From Chloroflexota bacterium (GTDB lineage: Bacteria; Chloroflexota; Ktedonobacteria; Ktedonobacterales; Ktedonobacteraceae), in NCBI GenBank assembly GCA_902810755.1, contig CADDYT010000023.1, positions 1-56,615 on the forward strand: a stretch of DNA of 56,615 nucleotides. Reading direction: 5' to 3'. Position numbers and translations under genes: made by a program. Under the pieces are notes generated by a model that ran no database searches, was not told the origin of the DNA, and worked only from the letters and a program-made list of their open reading frames with translations. Shown piece after piece: positions 36,996-44,983 of this stretch (the stretch's first letter is position 1; each line of letters starts with the position of its first letter).

Positions 36996-37754
36996 ATGGA
37001 TATTCAGGCGCTGATCTTTGATGTGAATGGGACGTTGATCGATATTGAGACAGACGAGGGGATGGAGGAGATTTACCGCGCCATCGGCCATTTTCTCAGC
37101 TATCAGGGCATCACGCTGCACCGCCAGGAGGTGCGTGACCTCTATTTTGAGATCATGCGGGAGCAGCGGCGCAACAGCCACGAAGCTTACCCGGAGTGGA
37201 ATGCGGTCGAACTCTGGCGCGAGCTGATCCGGCGCAAGGCCACCGACTACACGCGCTCCCTGCCGCCGGAGAAGCTGGAGCAGATGCCCGTTTTTCTGGC
37301 GGAACTCTATCGCGGCATCTCTCGCAAGCGCCTGCGCCCTTTTCCGGGGGTGAAGCAATCGCTCGACCTGCTGCGCCCGCACTATCGCATGGCGGTCATC
37401 TCCAACGCCCAGAGCGCCTACGGCGTTCCTGAATTGAACGCCACCGGGCTGCTCCATTACTTTCATCCTGTCATCATCTCAGGCGATTACGGCTTCGGCA
37501 AACCGGACAGGCGCATCTTCCAGCAGGCCCTCGACGCGCTGCGCCTCCAGTCAGAGCAGGTTCTTTTTGTCGGCAACGACCTGTACGACGATGTCTTCGG
37601 CGCGCAGCAACTGGGCATCAAAACCATCTTCTTCGCGTCCAGACCGCAGAACACCCATCGCGAAATTCAGCCCGACTACATCATCTACGATTTCGCCGAA
37701 CTCCCCACCGCCGTCAACTACTTCGTCGAGCGCAAACAACTACCGAAGCAATGA
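36996..37754 (+). CDS. HAD-superfamily hydrolase (variant DxN motif I)
   Basis: 252 residues. Motif I is IFDVNGTLID: the nucleophile Asp is present, the second Asp is Asn. Motif II VISNAQ, motif III FGKPDRRIFQQAL, motif IV FVGNDLYDDVFGAQQLG. An alpha-helical cap spans about 20-105. Resembles HAD-IA phosphatases and haloacid-dehalogenase-like enzymes. A strong ribosome site (GTGGAGG) precedes the start. Co-directional with the APH-like kinase, so a kinase/phosphatase pair acting on related metabolites is possible (inference). It is a paralogue in kind, not a close copy, of the HAD gene at 32335. Confidence 0.88.
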   Translation: MDIQALIFDVNGTLIDIETDEGMEEIYRAIGHFLSYQGITLHRQEVRDLYFEIMREQRRNSHEAYPEWNAVELWRELIRRKATDYTRSLPPEKLEQMPVFLAELYRGISRKRLRPFPGVKQSLDLLRPHYRMAVISNAQSAYGVPELNATGLLHYFHPVIISGDYGFGKPDRRIFQQALDALRLQSEQVLFVGNDLYDDVFGAQQLGIKTIFFASRPQNTHREIQPDYIIYDFAELPTAVNYFVERKQLPKQ

Positions 37755-37760
37755 ACAGCC

Positions 37761-37800
37761 GGACATGTCATGCTTCGCTCCTGCTCAGCATGACATATCC
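37761..37800. repeat. Short family-2 palindrome
   Basis: Arms 37761-37774 (GGACATGTCATGCT) and 37787-37800 (AGCATGACATATCC) differ at one position. The flank ACATTTTTCATAA follows, as in the copies at 2633 and 19046. It lies between two convergent genes. Confidence 0.6.
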
Positions 37801-37825
37801 GGGGACATTTTTCATAAGCGGGCCG

Positions 37826-38554
37826 TCAGACGATCTCGCGCACAACCTCAACGCCGTTGAGCCGCATGTGATAGAGGAAGAGCAGATGCATCATGTCGGC
37901 ATCGTGCGGCAGCGAGCCGAGGGCGTTAGCCGTCTCGACCGGCATATCGTAGGTCTGCACGGCGTTCTCCGGCACGATGACGCGCATGGGTAGATTGTAT
38001 GCGTTGGCATAGAGTTTGAGGTGCATCGCCATCTGGTGGACGCAGAGATCGGTGCAGTCGCCTACCACAACGGCGGCGCGCAGGTCGCGATGCGCGTCCA
38101 GCCACGCGCCCAGCGATGTGCCATGAAAGGCGTTGAGCGAATTTTTCGAGACAATGGTAAACAGGTCGGCAAAAGGCAGGGCCGCCAGTTCGGGGATCGT
38201 ATTCGCCTCGCTCGTCCCGGCCTGACAGTGTGGGGGGAAATCGGCGAACTCCACAGATTGCGGGGTATGACAGTCCTGCGCCACAATGAAGTCGCGCACG
38301 CCGATGTTGTATGCTCCCTCAAAAGCCGAAACCACCGCCGGGATGATACCTTTCACGCGCGGGCTGGACAGCACACCTTCGTGACAGAAGCCGTTAATCA
38401 TATCGACGCTGAACAACGCCACCTTTCCCTGCTGCGCGTCGGCCCGTAGATCATTCCACGAAATGGTGGGCAGCTTGCGCTCCCACTCAACCAGCGCGTG
38501 CAGGAAGGGCTGTGACTGTTCGATAAAGTTTGCCGGAATGGTTGAAGTTGCCAT
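37826..38554 (-). CDS. Isochorismatase-fold cysteine hydrolase, nicotinamidase-like
   Basis: 242 residues. Catalytic Asp51 in LFSVDMINGFC, a metal-site region VAQDCHTPQSVEFADFPPHC, and the nucleophile Cys171 in GDCTDLCVHQMAMHL. The Asp-Lys-Cys layout and the D-x-H segment fit the nicotinamidase (PncA) branch, which makes nicotinate from nicotinamide. The start at 38554 is preceded by AGAGGAG. It follows an NrtR-like regulator gene by 37 bases on the same strand, which supports NAD salvage. A different amide substrate cannot be excluded. Confidence 0.85.
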   Translation of the reverse strand: MATSTIPANFIEQSQPFLHALVEWERKLPTISWNDLRADAQQGKVALFSVDMINGFCHEGVLSSPRVKGIIPAVVSAFEGAYNIGVRDFIVAQDCHTPQSVEFADFPPHCQAGTSEANTIPELAALPFADLFTIVSKNSLNAFHGTSLGAWLDAHRDLRAAVVVGDCTDLCVHQMAMHLKLYANAYNLPMRVIVPENAVQTYDMPVETANALGSLPHDADMMHLLFLYHMRLNGVEVVREIV

Positions 38555-38591
38555 AGCCAGGAACTCCTCTCGTTTTACTGGAAACAAACAC

Positions 38592-39338
38592 CTACAATTT
38601 GCCTTCCGCTGCCGGGTTGAAGCGGTACAGGCGAGCGGGGCGATGTGTCCCCTCCATCTTTTTCGCGCCCGTATCCTCCAGAATGCCCGTCGACAGCACC
38701 TTCTTGCGGAAATTGCGCTTGTCCAGCCGTCTGTGCAGAATAATCTCGTAGACGCGCTGCAACTCGCGCAGGGTAAATTGCTCCGGCAGGAGGCTGAAGG
38801 CAATGGTGGTATAGTCGAGCTTGCCCCGCAAACGAGTCAGCACGTACTGGATGATCTTCTCGTGGTCAAAGGCCAGCGGCGGCAGGTTGTAGACCGAGAA
38901 CCAGTTTACGTCGGTGGCATCGTCGGCGGCGCGCACGCCCCTGAGCCGCTCGTAATCGATCAGCGCAAAGTAGACGACGGTAATGACGCGGGTACGCGGG
39001 TCGCGACCGGGATCGCCGAACGTATACAACTGTTCCAGGTAGACATCCTGCAGGCCAGTCTCTTCCTGAAGCTCGCGCCTGGCAGCTTCTTCCAGCGACT
39101 CATCAATATTCACGAAGCCGCCGGGAATGGCCCACATGCCGGCATAGGGCCACGAGCGCCGCTTAACCAACAACACCTGCAAGTCGCGCTGGCGCAGCGT
39201 CATCATCACCACGTCCACCGTCACCGATGGCCGCTCATACTTGCTCGCGTCGTAATGATGGGCCTTCGCCTCCTCCGTCGCCTGCGCGGCATTCTGCCCA
39301 TGACGGGACATTTCGCCCTGTTCTTCCGTTTGTTCCAT
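38592..39338 (-). CDS. NrtR-like Nudix transcriptional regulator
   Basis: 248 residues. A Nudix domain (about 38-170) with the full Nudix box (Gly74 to Leu96: GGFVNIDESLEE then RELQEETGL) is followed by a winged-helix C-terminus (about 175-248: FTLRELQRVYEIIL, DKRNFRKKVLSTGILEDTG). This is the NrtR architecture: a repressor of NAD-biosynthesis genes that senses ADP-ribose through the Nudix domain. The intact box suggests it may still hydrolyse. The nicotinamidase-like gene follows after 37 bases. A palindrome at 39474-39494 upstream is a candidate operator. Start ATG 39338; a GTG at 39359 is an in-frame alternative. Confidence 0.87.
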   Translation of the reverse strand: MEQTEEQGEMSRHGQNAAQATEEAKAHHYDASKYERPSVTVDVVMMTLRQRDLQVLLVKRRSWPYAGMWAIPGGFVNIDESLEEAARRELQEETGLQDVYLEQLYTFGDPGRDPRTRVITVVYFALIDYERLRGVRAADDATDVNWFSVYNLPPLAFDHEKIIQYVLTRLRGKLDYTTIAFSLLPEQFTLRELQRVYEIILHRRLDKRNFRKKVLSTGILEDTGAKKMEGTHRPARLYRFNPAAEGKL

Positions 39339-39473
39339 AAAAACAGTATCTCTTTCCACAAAGAACTGTGCCAGTCACACACCCGGCACTTCCAGCACCT
39401 CATCCACCCGCCCATTATATATCAGTCGGCCAGCATCAAGAAAGTGGCCCATGACCCATTGGCCGGAATCACT

Positions 39474-39494
39474 TTAGTGTATGATATACACTAA
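39474..39494. promoter_or_regulatory. Candidate NrtR operator palindrome
   Basis: TTAGTGTAT (39474-39482) and ATACACTAA (39486-39494) are perfect inverted 9-base arms separated by GAT. It lies in the divergent region between the NrtR-like gene (minus) and the pseudokinase-DinG gene (plus), so binding could affect both. Assignment to NrtR rests on position and symmetry only. Confidence 0.5.
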
Positions 39495-39525
39495 TATAAA
39501 CGGAAGAGAGACTGCTGTCAAGCCA

Positions 39526-39554
39526 TTGCCGCTTGCGCCTCGCTATGATATACT
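39526..39554 (+). promoter_or_regulatory. Promoter of the pseudokinase-DinG gene
   Basis: -35 TTGCCG (39526-39531), 17-base spacer, -10 TATACT (39549-39554) preceded by TGA (extended -10, TG at 39546-39547). Predicted start near 39561, leader ~60 bases. Confidence 0.6.
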
Positions 39555-39620
39555 TTCTCTGCGCGACAAACATTCGTTCGTATCACACTCTGGCAGGAGC
39601 AAGGGGGAAACAACGGAGCA

Positions 39621-42600
39621 ATGGCAAATGGAGAGCTTCAGCAGATCGGAATATATACTATCAGCCGCCTGCACAGCACAAATGCGACATATAGCCTCTA
39701 TCTAGGTAGACAGCCACGAGGCAAAAAATCTGTCCTTATTCAGCTTTTCCACACGCCATTGCTCACACCTGAAGCCAGCGAAGCTTTTCTCGCCCGCGCC
39801 CGGCAACTGCGCAGGCTCAAACACCGAAACATCGTTGAGGTGCAGGACGCAGATATCCTCCAGGACGCGGAAGGGCGCAGCTGCGGCTACCTCGTCAGGG
39901 AATATGTCGAAGGGGAAGAGCTAAGCAAGCATATTCCTCCCGGCTCGCGGCTCGCCCCGGACGAGGTGAAACGCCTCATCACGCCCATCGCCGACGCGCT
40001 TCAGTACGCGCACACCAACGGCATTGTGCATGGCAACCTGCACCCCGGCAACATTCTCAAAAGCGCGCGCGGCGAATTCTTCCTCACAAACTTCTCGCTC
40101 CCTGTCTCTCATCTTACCCCCGTCGAGGAAGGTCTCGCACTGCCCTACACAGCGCCCGAAGTCCTGCAGGGCAAGGAGGCCACAGCCGCCGACGATCAGT
40201 ATGCCCTGGCCGTTATGGCCTACGAATGGCTCTGCGGGCGGCTCCCCTATGAGGCCAGAACGCACAAGGCACTCCTGCGTCAGCAAAAGCAGGCAATTAT
40301 CCCGGCCCCGCGTAGCCTCAACGAAGCTATCTCCCCCGGCATCGAGCGCATCCTGCTGCAAGCCCTCGCCCGCAATCCCGAAGATCGCTTCCAGAGCGTC
40401 TACCACTTCTCCAATACGTATTTACGCACGCTGATGGGATTGCCGGTAGAAGAGATGCAACGCCCCACAGTCGTGAAGCAGCCTGAAACGACAGCGTCGC
40501 TGCCCGCAACCAGCCCTCCAGACAAGAAAACACGTAGGGATACGCCCTCGAAAACAGCCCTTATAATCCCTGACTCACAACAGGCGTCATCGTCAGGCGA
40601 AAACACAGAGACGCTGGTGAACGCCCCGGTCAGCAGCAACGGTCATACCGGCACAACACCACAACCTGCCAGCACTGGAGAGGCGCGAGAGATTGCGCCT
40701 GTCGGCAGCAATAATGGCCATACCGACTTAACATCGCAGGCGGCTCTATCCGATACCGATTCTCCCGAACCCGGCAAAGCGGCTACAATCATCCCATTGC
40801 CAGCAAAACCCCGGCCTGTCTCCTTGCATCAGAACCAATCTAGCTTGCACAGGACCGTCACAGCCGATCTGGAACAGGGCGGCGAGCTTTCAAAAAGTTT
40901 GCCAGGTTATGAGGAGCGGCTAGCACAATTGGAAATGGCTACAGTTGTTGCTCGCTCGCTCACAGAAGATACACCTGCAATTATCGAGGCAGCAACCGGT
41001 ACAGGTAAAGCTCTGGATGTAGATACGCCAATTCCAACGCTAACCGGGTGGAAACGAATGGGTGATCTCGTCGTAGGTGATTTTGTATTTGATGAGAAAG
41101 GTCAACCAACCCTTGTTACAGCTGCATTCGATGTCATGTATGATCATAAATGCTATGAAGTAGTATTTTCGGATGGTTCGTCAATTATTGCCGATGCCGA
41201 GCATGAATGGGTTTCTTACACAGCCACTGACCGCAAGTGGGCTAAAGGACAAAGAAACGATATCTACAAGGCCAAAAACTTCGTTACTGCTGAGAAACTT
41301 GCTCTACTTGAGCAACTCATTGATCTATCACAAAACGAGGACATCCTCTCAATGGATAAGGCAGTGGCCCTTATCGGAGGACATCACTGGAGTGTCCGTC
41401 AAGCTGCAAAGATAGGAGCTATCAACCCGGGCAAACGACCTGCGCGCTACCCACAGAAGCTTCTTCTTACAGCCGTCTGGGATCGCCTCTCAAAAGATCT
41501 GAGAGAACAGCGTCGGGATGGTAGCCCATATAGCCTTGTCACAACCGAGGAAATGGCAGCTACATTAACCGTTAGCGCAACTCAGCGTGCAAATCATGCC
41601 ATTCCAGTTGCTGCTCCACTCTGTTTGCCAGATGCTGATCTGCCCATTGCACCATATTTTCTCGGTATCTGGCTTGGCGATGGCTGCTCCCGCAGTAATC
41701 AGATTACCACTGCTGACCCCGACCTCATTTCAGAGATAGAGAAGGATGGCTATACTGTTCGCTCTTTAGCGAGCCATCCATTTCTGTACGCAGTTGATGA
41801 TGAGAACGGTAAGGCTGTGAGTCGCTGGCAACCGGGCATGACTGGTCGACTAAGGGCAATGGGACTCTGGCGTAATAAGCACATCCCTGCTCTCTATTTA
41901 CGTTCATCCGAACAGCAGCGCCGTGCCCTTCTTGCCGGCCTTCTTGATACAGATGGTACAGTCAATCACTGCGGTGCTGTCGAATTTACGACAACAAACC
42001 AGCAGCTTGCAGAAGATGTGTACGAGCTTGTGTGTTCACTTGGCTTTCGGCCCTCACTGCGCTCTGGACAAGCTAAGTCTGAAGGGAAGGACTGTGGTTC
42101 CAAATGGACCATCGCATTCACAACAGATCAACAAGTTTTTCGACTGCAACGGAAGGTCAACGCCCATAAGGAGCGGCTGCTTAATTATAGTGCTGAACGA
42201 AATCGTTTTCGCTATGTTATTGCAGTCAACGAGGTTCCCTCGCGGCCAGTAAGATGCATTCAGGTTGATTCGCCGAGCCACCTGTATCTTGCAGGTCGCT
42301 CTATGATTCCAACTCATAATAGCCTCGCCTACTTAATCCCTATCGTCCGTTCCGGCAAAAAGGCCATCATCAGCACAGCGAACAAGGCGTTGCAGGAGCA
42401 GTTATTTTACAAGGATATTCCGTTTGTACAGCAACATATTGCGCCGTTTGAGGCGGCGCTGGTGAAGGGGATGGGCAATTATGTGTGCCTGGATCGGCTG
42501 GAGAATGAGCGCAATGGCATGCAATTTTACGCAAAAAATGCTGATTTCACGCGGCTGTACCACCTCACGGAAGACCCTGATGCGCACTTTAATGGCGATT

Positions 42601-44159
42601 TTGAGACGCTGGGTTTTCCCCTGCCGGGCGATATTCGCAGCCGGGTCTTCGCCGACGGCGATCAGTGTGCGTGGAGCAAGTGTGGCTTCTTCGGCGATTG
42701 TTATGTGAGGAAGATGCGCACGAGGGCCGACCATGCGCAGGTGATTGTCGTCAACCATACCCTGCTGCTGCTCGACGCGGCGATGGAGGGCTTTCTGCTG
42801 CCCGAACGTGATGTGATCGTGATAGATGAGGCGCACCACCTGGAAGAGGAGGCCAGCCGCTCATTCACCGTCACCGTCAGCCCTACGCAGATTAATAGCC
42901 TGCTGGCGCAACATCTGCTCAAAGAGCATAGCGCGCAGAATCTGCAACAGGAAGTCAGCAGGGCCACGTATGAAGCCTGGGAACGCCTGCGTGGTCTGTT
43001 TTTTGATATACATAAAGGGCGCGTCAACTTGCAGGAGCCGCTTGAAGAGGGCCTGCGCCTCGCCTCGGCCATCGCGGAACTGGGCGACTCGCTGCGGAAA
43101 GAGCGTCCAAAGGATATGCCGGAAAAGGAGAGTACGCTTTACGACAAACTGCTCAAACGCACGCAGAATCTGGCCGATAATGTGCGCCTCGTCTTCTCGG
43201 TCGACCAGCCTCACAGATTTGTCTACTACGTCGAGCGCGAAAACCTGGGCGGGCGCGGCAACTACCAGTTCCAGGTCTCAGCCGCTCCACTTGATGTGAC
43301 CTCGTGGCTGCGCGAGCGGCTGTTTGATAAATGCAATGTTATCTGCACTTCCGCCACGCTTGCCACCATCGGCACAAGCAGGAACAGGGACGGCGGTGAT
43401 GGCGATGGTGGTGGTAGAACAGAGAGCAAAGGCCCGAATTTTTCTTATTTCCGCCAGCGTGTGGGCCTCACTTATGCCGATTATCCCGAAGTGCTGGAAC
43501 GGATTTTGCCGCTCGCCTTTGACTATGAAAGCAACGCCTTGCTCTACATCCCGCGCCACCTGCCGGAGCCGGCCTATGGCGACGACAATCCGGCAGCCGA
43601 GGAATATACAAAGGCCATCGCGCGAGAGATGTACCGGCTGGTCAAATGCTCGCGAGGCCGCGCCTTCCTGCTCTTTTCCAGCAAGCGTATGCTCGACCGG
43701 GCCTTCGAGCTGATGGCCCCGCACCTGGACTATCCCCTGCTACGCCAGGGCGATATGACGCGCATTGAGCTAACGCGCCGTTTTCGCGAGGAAGAGGGGG
43801 CCATCCTCTTCGGCCTCAAGAGCTTCTGGGAAGGCGTGGACATCGCCGGGGAGGCGCTCTCGCTGGTCGTCATCGACAAACTCCCCTTCGAGCCGCCGGA
43901 CGACCCCGTCCATGAGGCGCGCGTCGCACAGATGAAGGCGGCGGGCGAAAACTGGTTCGGCTCCTATGTACTGCCGCAGGCCGTCCTGCGTCTCAAGCAG
44001 GGCCTTGGTCGCCTGCTCCGCACGCGCGAAGATCGCGGCGTCATGGCCATCCTCGATACCCGCCTGCACACCAGAGGCTACGGCAAACAGGTACTCAACG
44101 CCCTGCCACCGGCGCGTAGAACGTCCAGCATTCGCGATGTGGAGCAGTTCTTCGCCTGA
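39621..44159 (+). CDS. Pseudokinase fused to DinG-type helicase, interrupted by an intein
   Basis: 1512 residues before splicing, ~1075 after. (1) Residues ~5-275: protein-kinase fold with no catalytic residues: VLIQ for VAIK, HGNLHPGN (137-144) for HRDxKxxN, NFS (157-159) for DFG. (2) ~275-430: disordered Ser/Thr/Pro-rich linker. (3) From ~430: XPD/DinG superfamily 2 helicase. Walker A is AATGTGK then S, split between Lys463 and Ser901 by the intein. Four cysteines (956, 1016, 1021, 1027) should hold a 4Fe-4S cluster; the DEAH box is 1069-1072; C-terminal motifs are SFWEGVDI and QGLGRLLR. Splicing is needed for ATPase activity. DinG-type helicases unwind 5'-3' and resolve R-loops; here the pseudokinase may recruit the helicase (inference). 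Confidence 0.9.
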   Translation: MANGELQQIGIYTISRLHSTNATYSLYLGRQPRGKKSVLIQLFHTPLLTPEASEAFLARARQLRRLKHRNIVEVQDADILQDAEGRSCGYLVREYVEGEELSKHIPPGSRLAPDEVKRLITPIADALQYAHTNGIVHGNLHPGNILKSARGEFFLTNFSLPVSHLTPVEEGLALPYTAPEVLQGKEATAADDQYALAVMAYEWLCGRLPYEARTHKALLRQQKQAIIPAPRSLNEAISPGIERILLQALARNPEDRFQSVYHFSNTYLRTLMGLPVEEMQRPTVVKQPETTASLPATSPPDKKTRRDTPSKTALIIPDSQQASSSGENTETLVNAPVSSNGHTGTTPQPASTGEAREIAPVGSNNGHTDLTSQAALSDTDSPEPGKAATIIPLPAKPRPVSLHQNQSSLHRTVTADLEQGGELSKSLPGYEERLAQLEMATVVARSLTEDTPAIIEAATGTGKALDVDTPIPTLTGWKRMGDLVVGDFVFDEKGQPTLVTAAFDVMYDHKCYEVVFSDGSSIIADAEHEWVSYTATDRKWAKGQRNDIYKAKNFVTAEKLALLEQLIDLSQNEDILSMDKAVALIGGHHWSVRQAAKIGAINPGKRPARYPQKLLLTAVWDRLSKDLREQRRDGSPYSLVTTEEMAATLTVSATQRANHAIPVAAPLCLPDADLPIAPYFLGIWLGDGCSRSNQITTADPDLISEIEKDGYTVRSLASHPFLYAVDDENGKAVSRWQPGMTGRLRAMGLWRNKHIPALYLRSSEQQRRALLAGLLDTDGTVNHCGAVEFTTTNQQLAEDVYELVCSLGFRPSLRSGQAKSEGKDCGSKWTIAFTTDQQVFRLQRKVNAHKERLLNYSAERNRFRYVIAVNEVPSRPVRCIQVDSPSHLYLAGRSMIPTHNSLAYLIPIVRSGKKAIISTANKALQEQLFYKDIPFVQQHIAPFEAALVKGMGNYVCLDRLENERNGMQFYAKNADFTRLYHLTEDPDAHFNGDFETLGFPLPGDIRSRVFADGDQCAWSKCGFFGDCYVRKMRTRADHAQVIVVNHTLLLLDAAMEGFLLPERDVIVIDEAHHLEEEASRSFTVTVSPTQINSLLAQHLLKEHSAQNLQQEVSRATYEAWERLRGLFFDIHKGRVNLQEPLEEGLRLASAIAELGDSLRKERPKDMPEKESTLYDKLLKRTQNLADNVRLVFSVDQPHRFVYYVERENLGGRGNYQFQVSAAPLDVTSWLRERLFDKCNVICTSATLATIGTSRNRDGGDGDGGGRTESKGPNFSYFRQRVGLTYADYPEVLERILPLAFDYESNALLYIPRHLPEPAYGDDNPAAEEYTKAIAREMYRLVKCSRGRAFLLFSSKRMLDRAFELMAPHLDYPLLRQGDMTRIELTRRFREEEGAILFGLKSFWEGVDIAGEALSLVVIDKLPFEPPDDPVHEARVAQMKAAGENWFGSYVLPQAVLRLKQGLGRLLRTREDRGVMAILDTRLHTRGYGKQVLNALPPARRTSSIRDVEQFFA
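41010..42320 (+). mobile_element. Class 3-type LAGLIDADG intein in the helicase Walker A motif
   Basis: 437 residues (464-900 of the precursor). The intein begins with Ala (ALDVDTPIPTLTGW) and ends MIPTHN, followed by Ser of the host P-loop. It lacks Cys/Ser at position 1, but the three residues that define class 3 inteins are there: Trp530 next to His528 in the block B segment ADAEHEW, Cys879 in block F (VRCIQVDSP), and Thr898 before the terminal His-Asn. The centre encodes a homing endonuclease with two LAGLIDADG motifs, LGIWLGDG (681-688) and LLAGLLDTDG (770-779). Its codons are visibly more A+T-rich than the host gene, which fits recent transfer. Confidence 0.9.
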
Positions 44160-44262
44160 TCCACAAATCTGCTCATATCTCATCGTCGACAAGAGTAGCT
44201 CATCTGGCGACGCTGCAACACTGCAACGCTGCAACACCGTGCTTCTCTTTGACCAACCGGCA

Positions 44263-44271
44263 TGTTATAAT
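44263..44271 (+). promoter_or_regulatory. Extended -10 promoter (TGTTATAAT)
   Basis: Perfect extended -10, 45 bases before the ATG at 44316. Upstream TTGACC (44249-44254) is too close to act as its -35. Just before it is a short direct repeat of CTGCAAC (44214-44235). Confidence 0.6.
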
Positions 44272-44315
44272 ATGCACAACGATACCCGAATATTGAGGAG
44301 AAAGGCAGTTATTCT

Positions 44316-44765
44316 ATGCCAACCCTGGAAGAGAGACTAACCGCTTTAGAGCAATCACAACTACAATCTGGCGACGGAATCAATGATCTTAATCATTATG
44401 TAACTATGCTGATTGGTATTGTGCAGAAGCAAGAGTGGGAAATCAGGGAGATAAAGAGCCTTCTTCGCACCCTTGCAACCGATGTTCAGGTTATTGGACA
44501 AAGCGGCCAACTTACTGCACAAAGTACTCAGTCCCTTCGACAGGAAGTTCAGTCTCTCCGGCAAGAGGGTCAAGCCACACGGCAAGAGGTTCAGTCTCTC
44601 CGGCAAGAGGGTCAAGCCACACGGCAAGAGGTTCAGTCTCTCCGGCAAGAGGTTCAGTCTCTCCGGCAGGAGATTTGGTCCATTAAAGAGGGGCAAGATA
44701 AAAAGTTCGATCAAATCCTGCTCTTGCTCAACACATTGACAGGCAAATCAGATCAGCAAGCATAG
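44316..44765 (+). CDS. Small coiled-coil protein with tandem heptad repeats
   Basis: 149 residues, function unknown. Residues ~1-75 predict helices (LEERLTALEQSQ, HYVTMLIGIVQKQEWEIREI). Residues ~78-130 are near-identical 7-residue units, LRQEVQS / LRQEGQA / TRQEVQS, the direct product of 21- and 42-base DNA repeats at about 44535-44670. The C-terminus (DKKFDQILLLLNTLTG) is a further amphipathic helix. Likely a self-associating coiled coil. Strong ribosome site GAGGAGAAAGG upstream. A clear terminator follows at 44783. No membrane segment or catalytic motif seen. Confidence 0.75.
   Translation: MPTLEERLTALEQSQLQSGDGINDLNHYVTMLIGIVQKQEWEIREIKSLLRTLATDVQVIGQSGQLTAQSTQSLRQEVQSLRQEGQATRQEVQSLRQEGQATRQEVQSLRQEVQSLRQEIWSIKEGQDKKFDQILLLLNTLTGKSDQQA
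44535..44670 (+). repeat. In-frame tandem DNA repeats of 21 and 42 bases
   Basis: Units of the form CGGCAAGAGGTTCAGTCTCT (21-base period) alternate with a variant GGTCAAGCCACA half; the 42-base compound unit is present twice almost perfectly, with single 21-base units around it. All copies keep the frame. Slippage could change copy number and so coiled-coil length. Confidence 0.8.
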
Positions 44766-44782
44766 TCTTCTCGCATACCAGA

Positions 44783-44817
44783 AAGCGTCTGTATGATACA
44801 TCTTCAGACGCTTTTTT
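44783..44817 (+). terminator. Intrinsic terminator after the coiled-coil gene
   Basis: AAGCGTCTG (44783-44791) pairs with CAGACGCTT (44805-44813) over a 13-base loop and runs into six Ts (44812-44817). Confidence 0.85.
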
Positions 44818-44983
44818 GTTCCCTTTTTCCGTTCCTTTTGAGGAAGTAGCAATAGGCAAAAATGCGGGCCTTTTAACCTCCGAACCTCAGTAATATGGGG
44901 GTAGACAAAACGAACACAAGGGGCTAAAATAGGAGTTGCATTCCGACGCCAACAATTTTTTAGTGGTACGGGGAGATTCACGC

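Noticed and set aside
44535..44670. Possible CRISPR array
   Set aside because: The repeats are contiguous, without unique spacers, and stay in frame as coiled-coil heptads.
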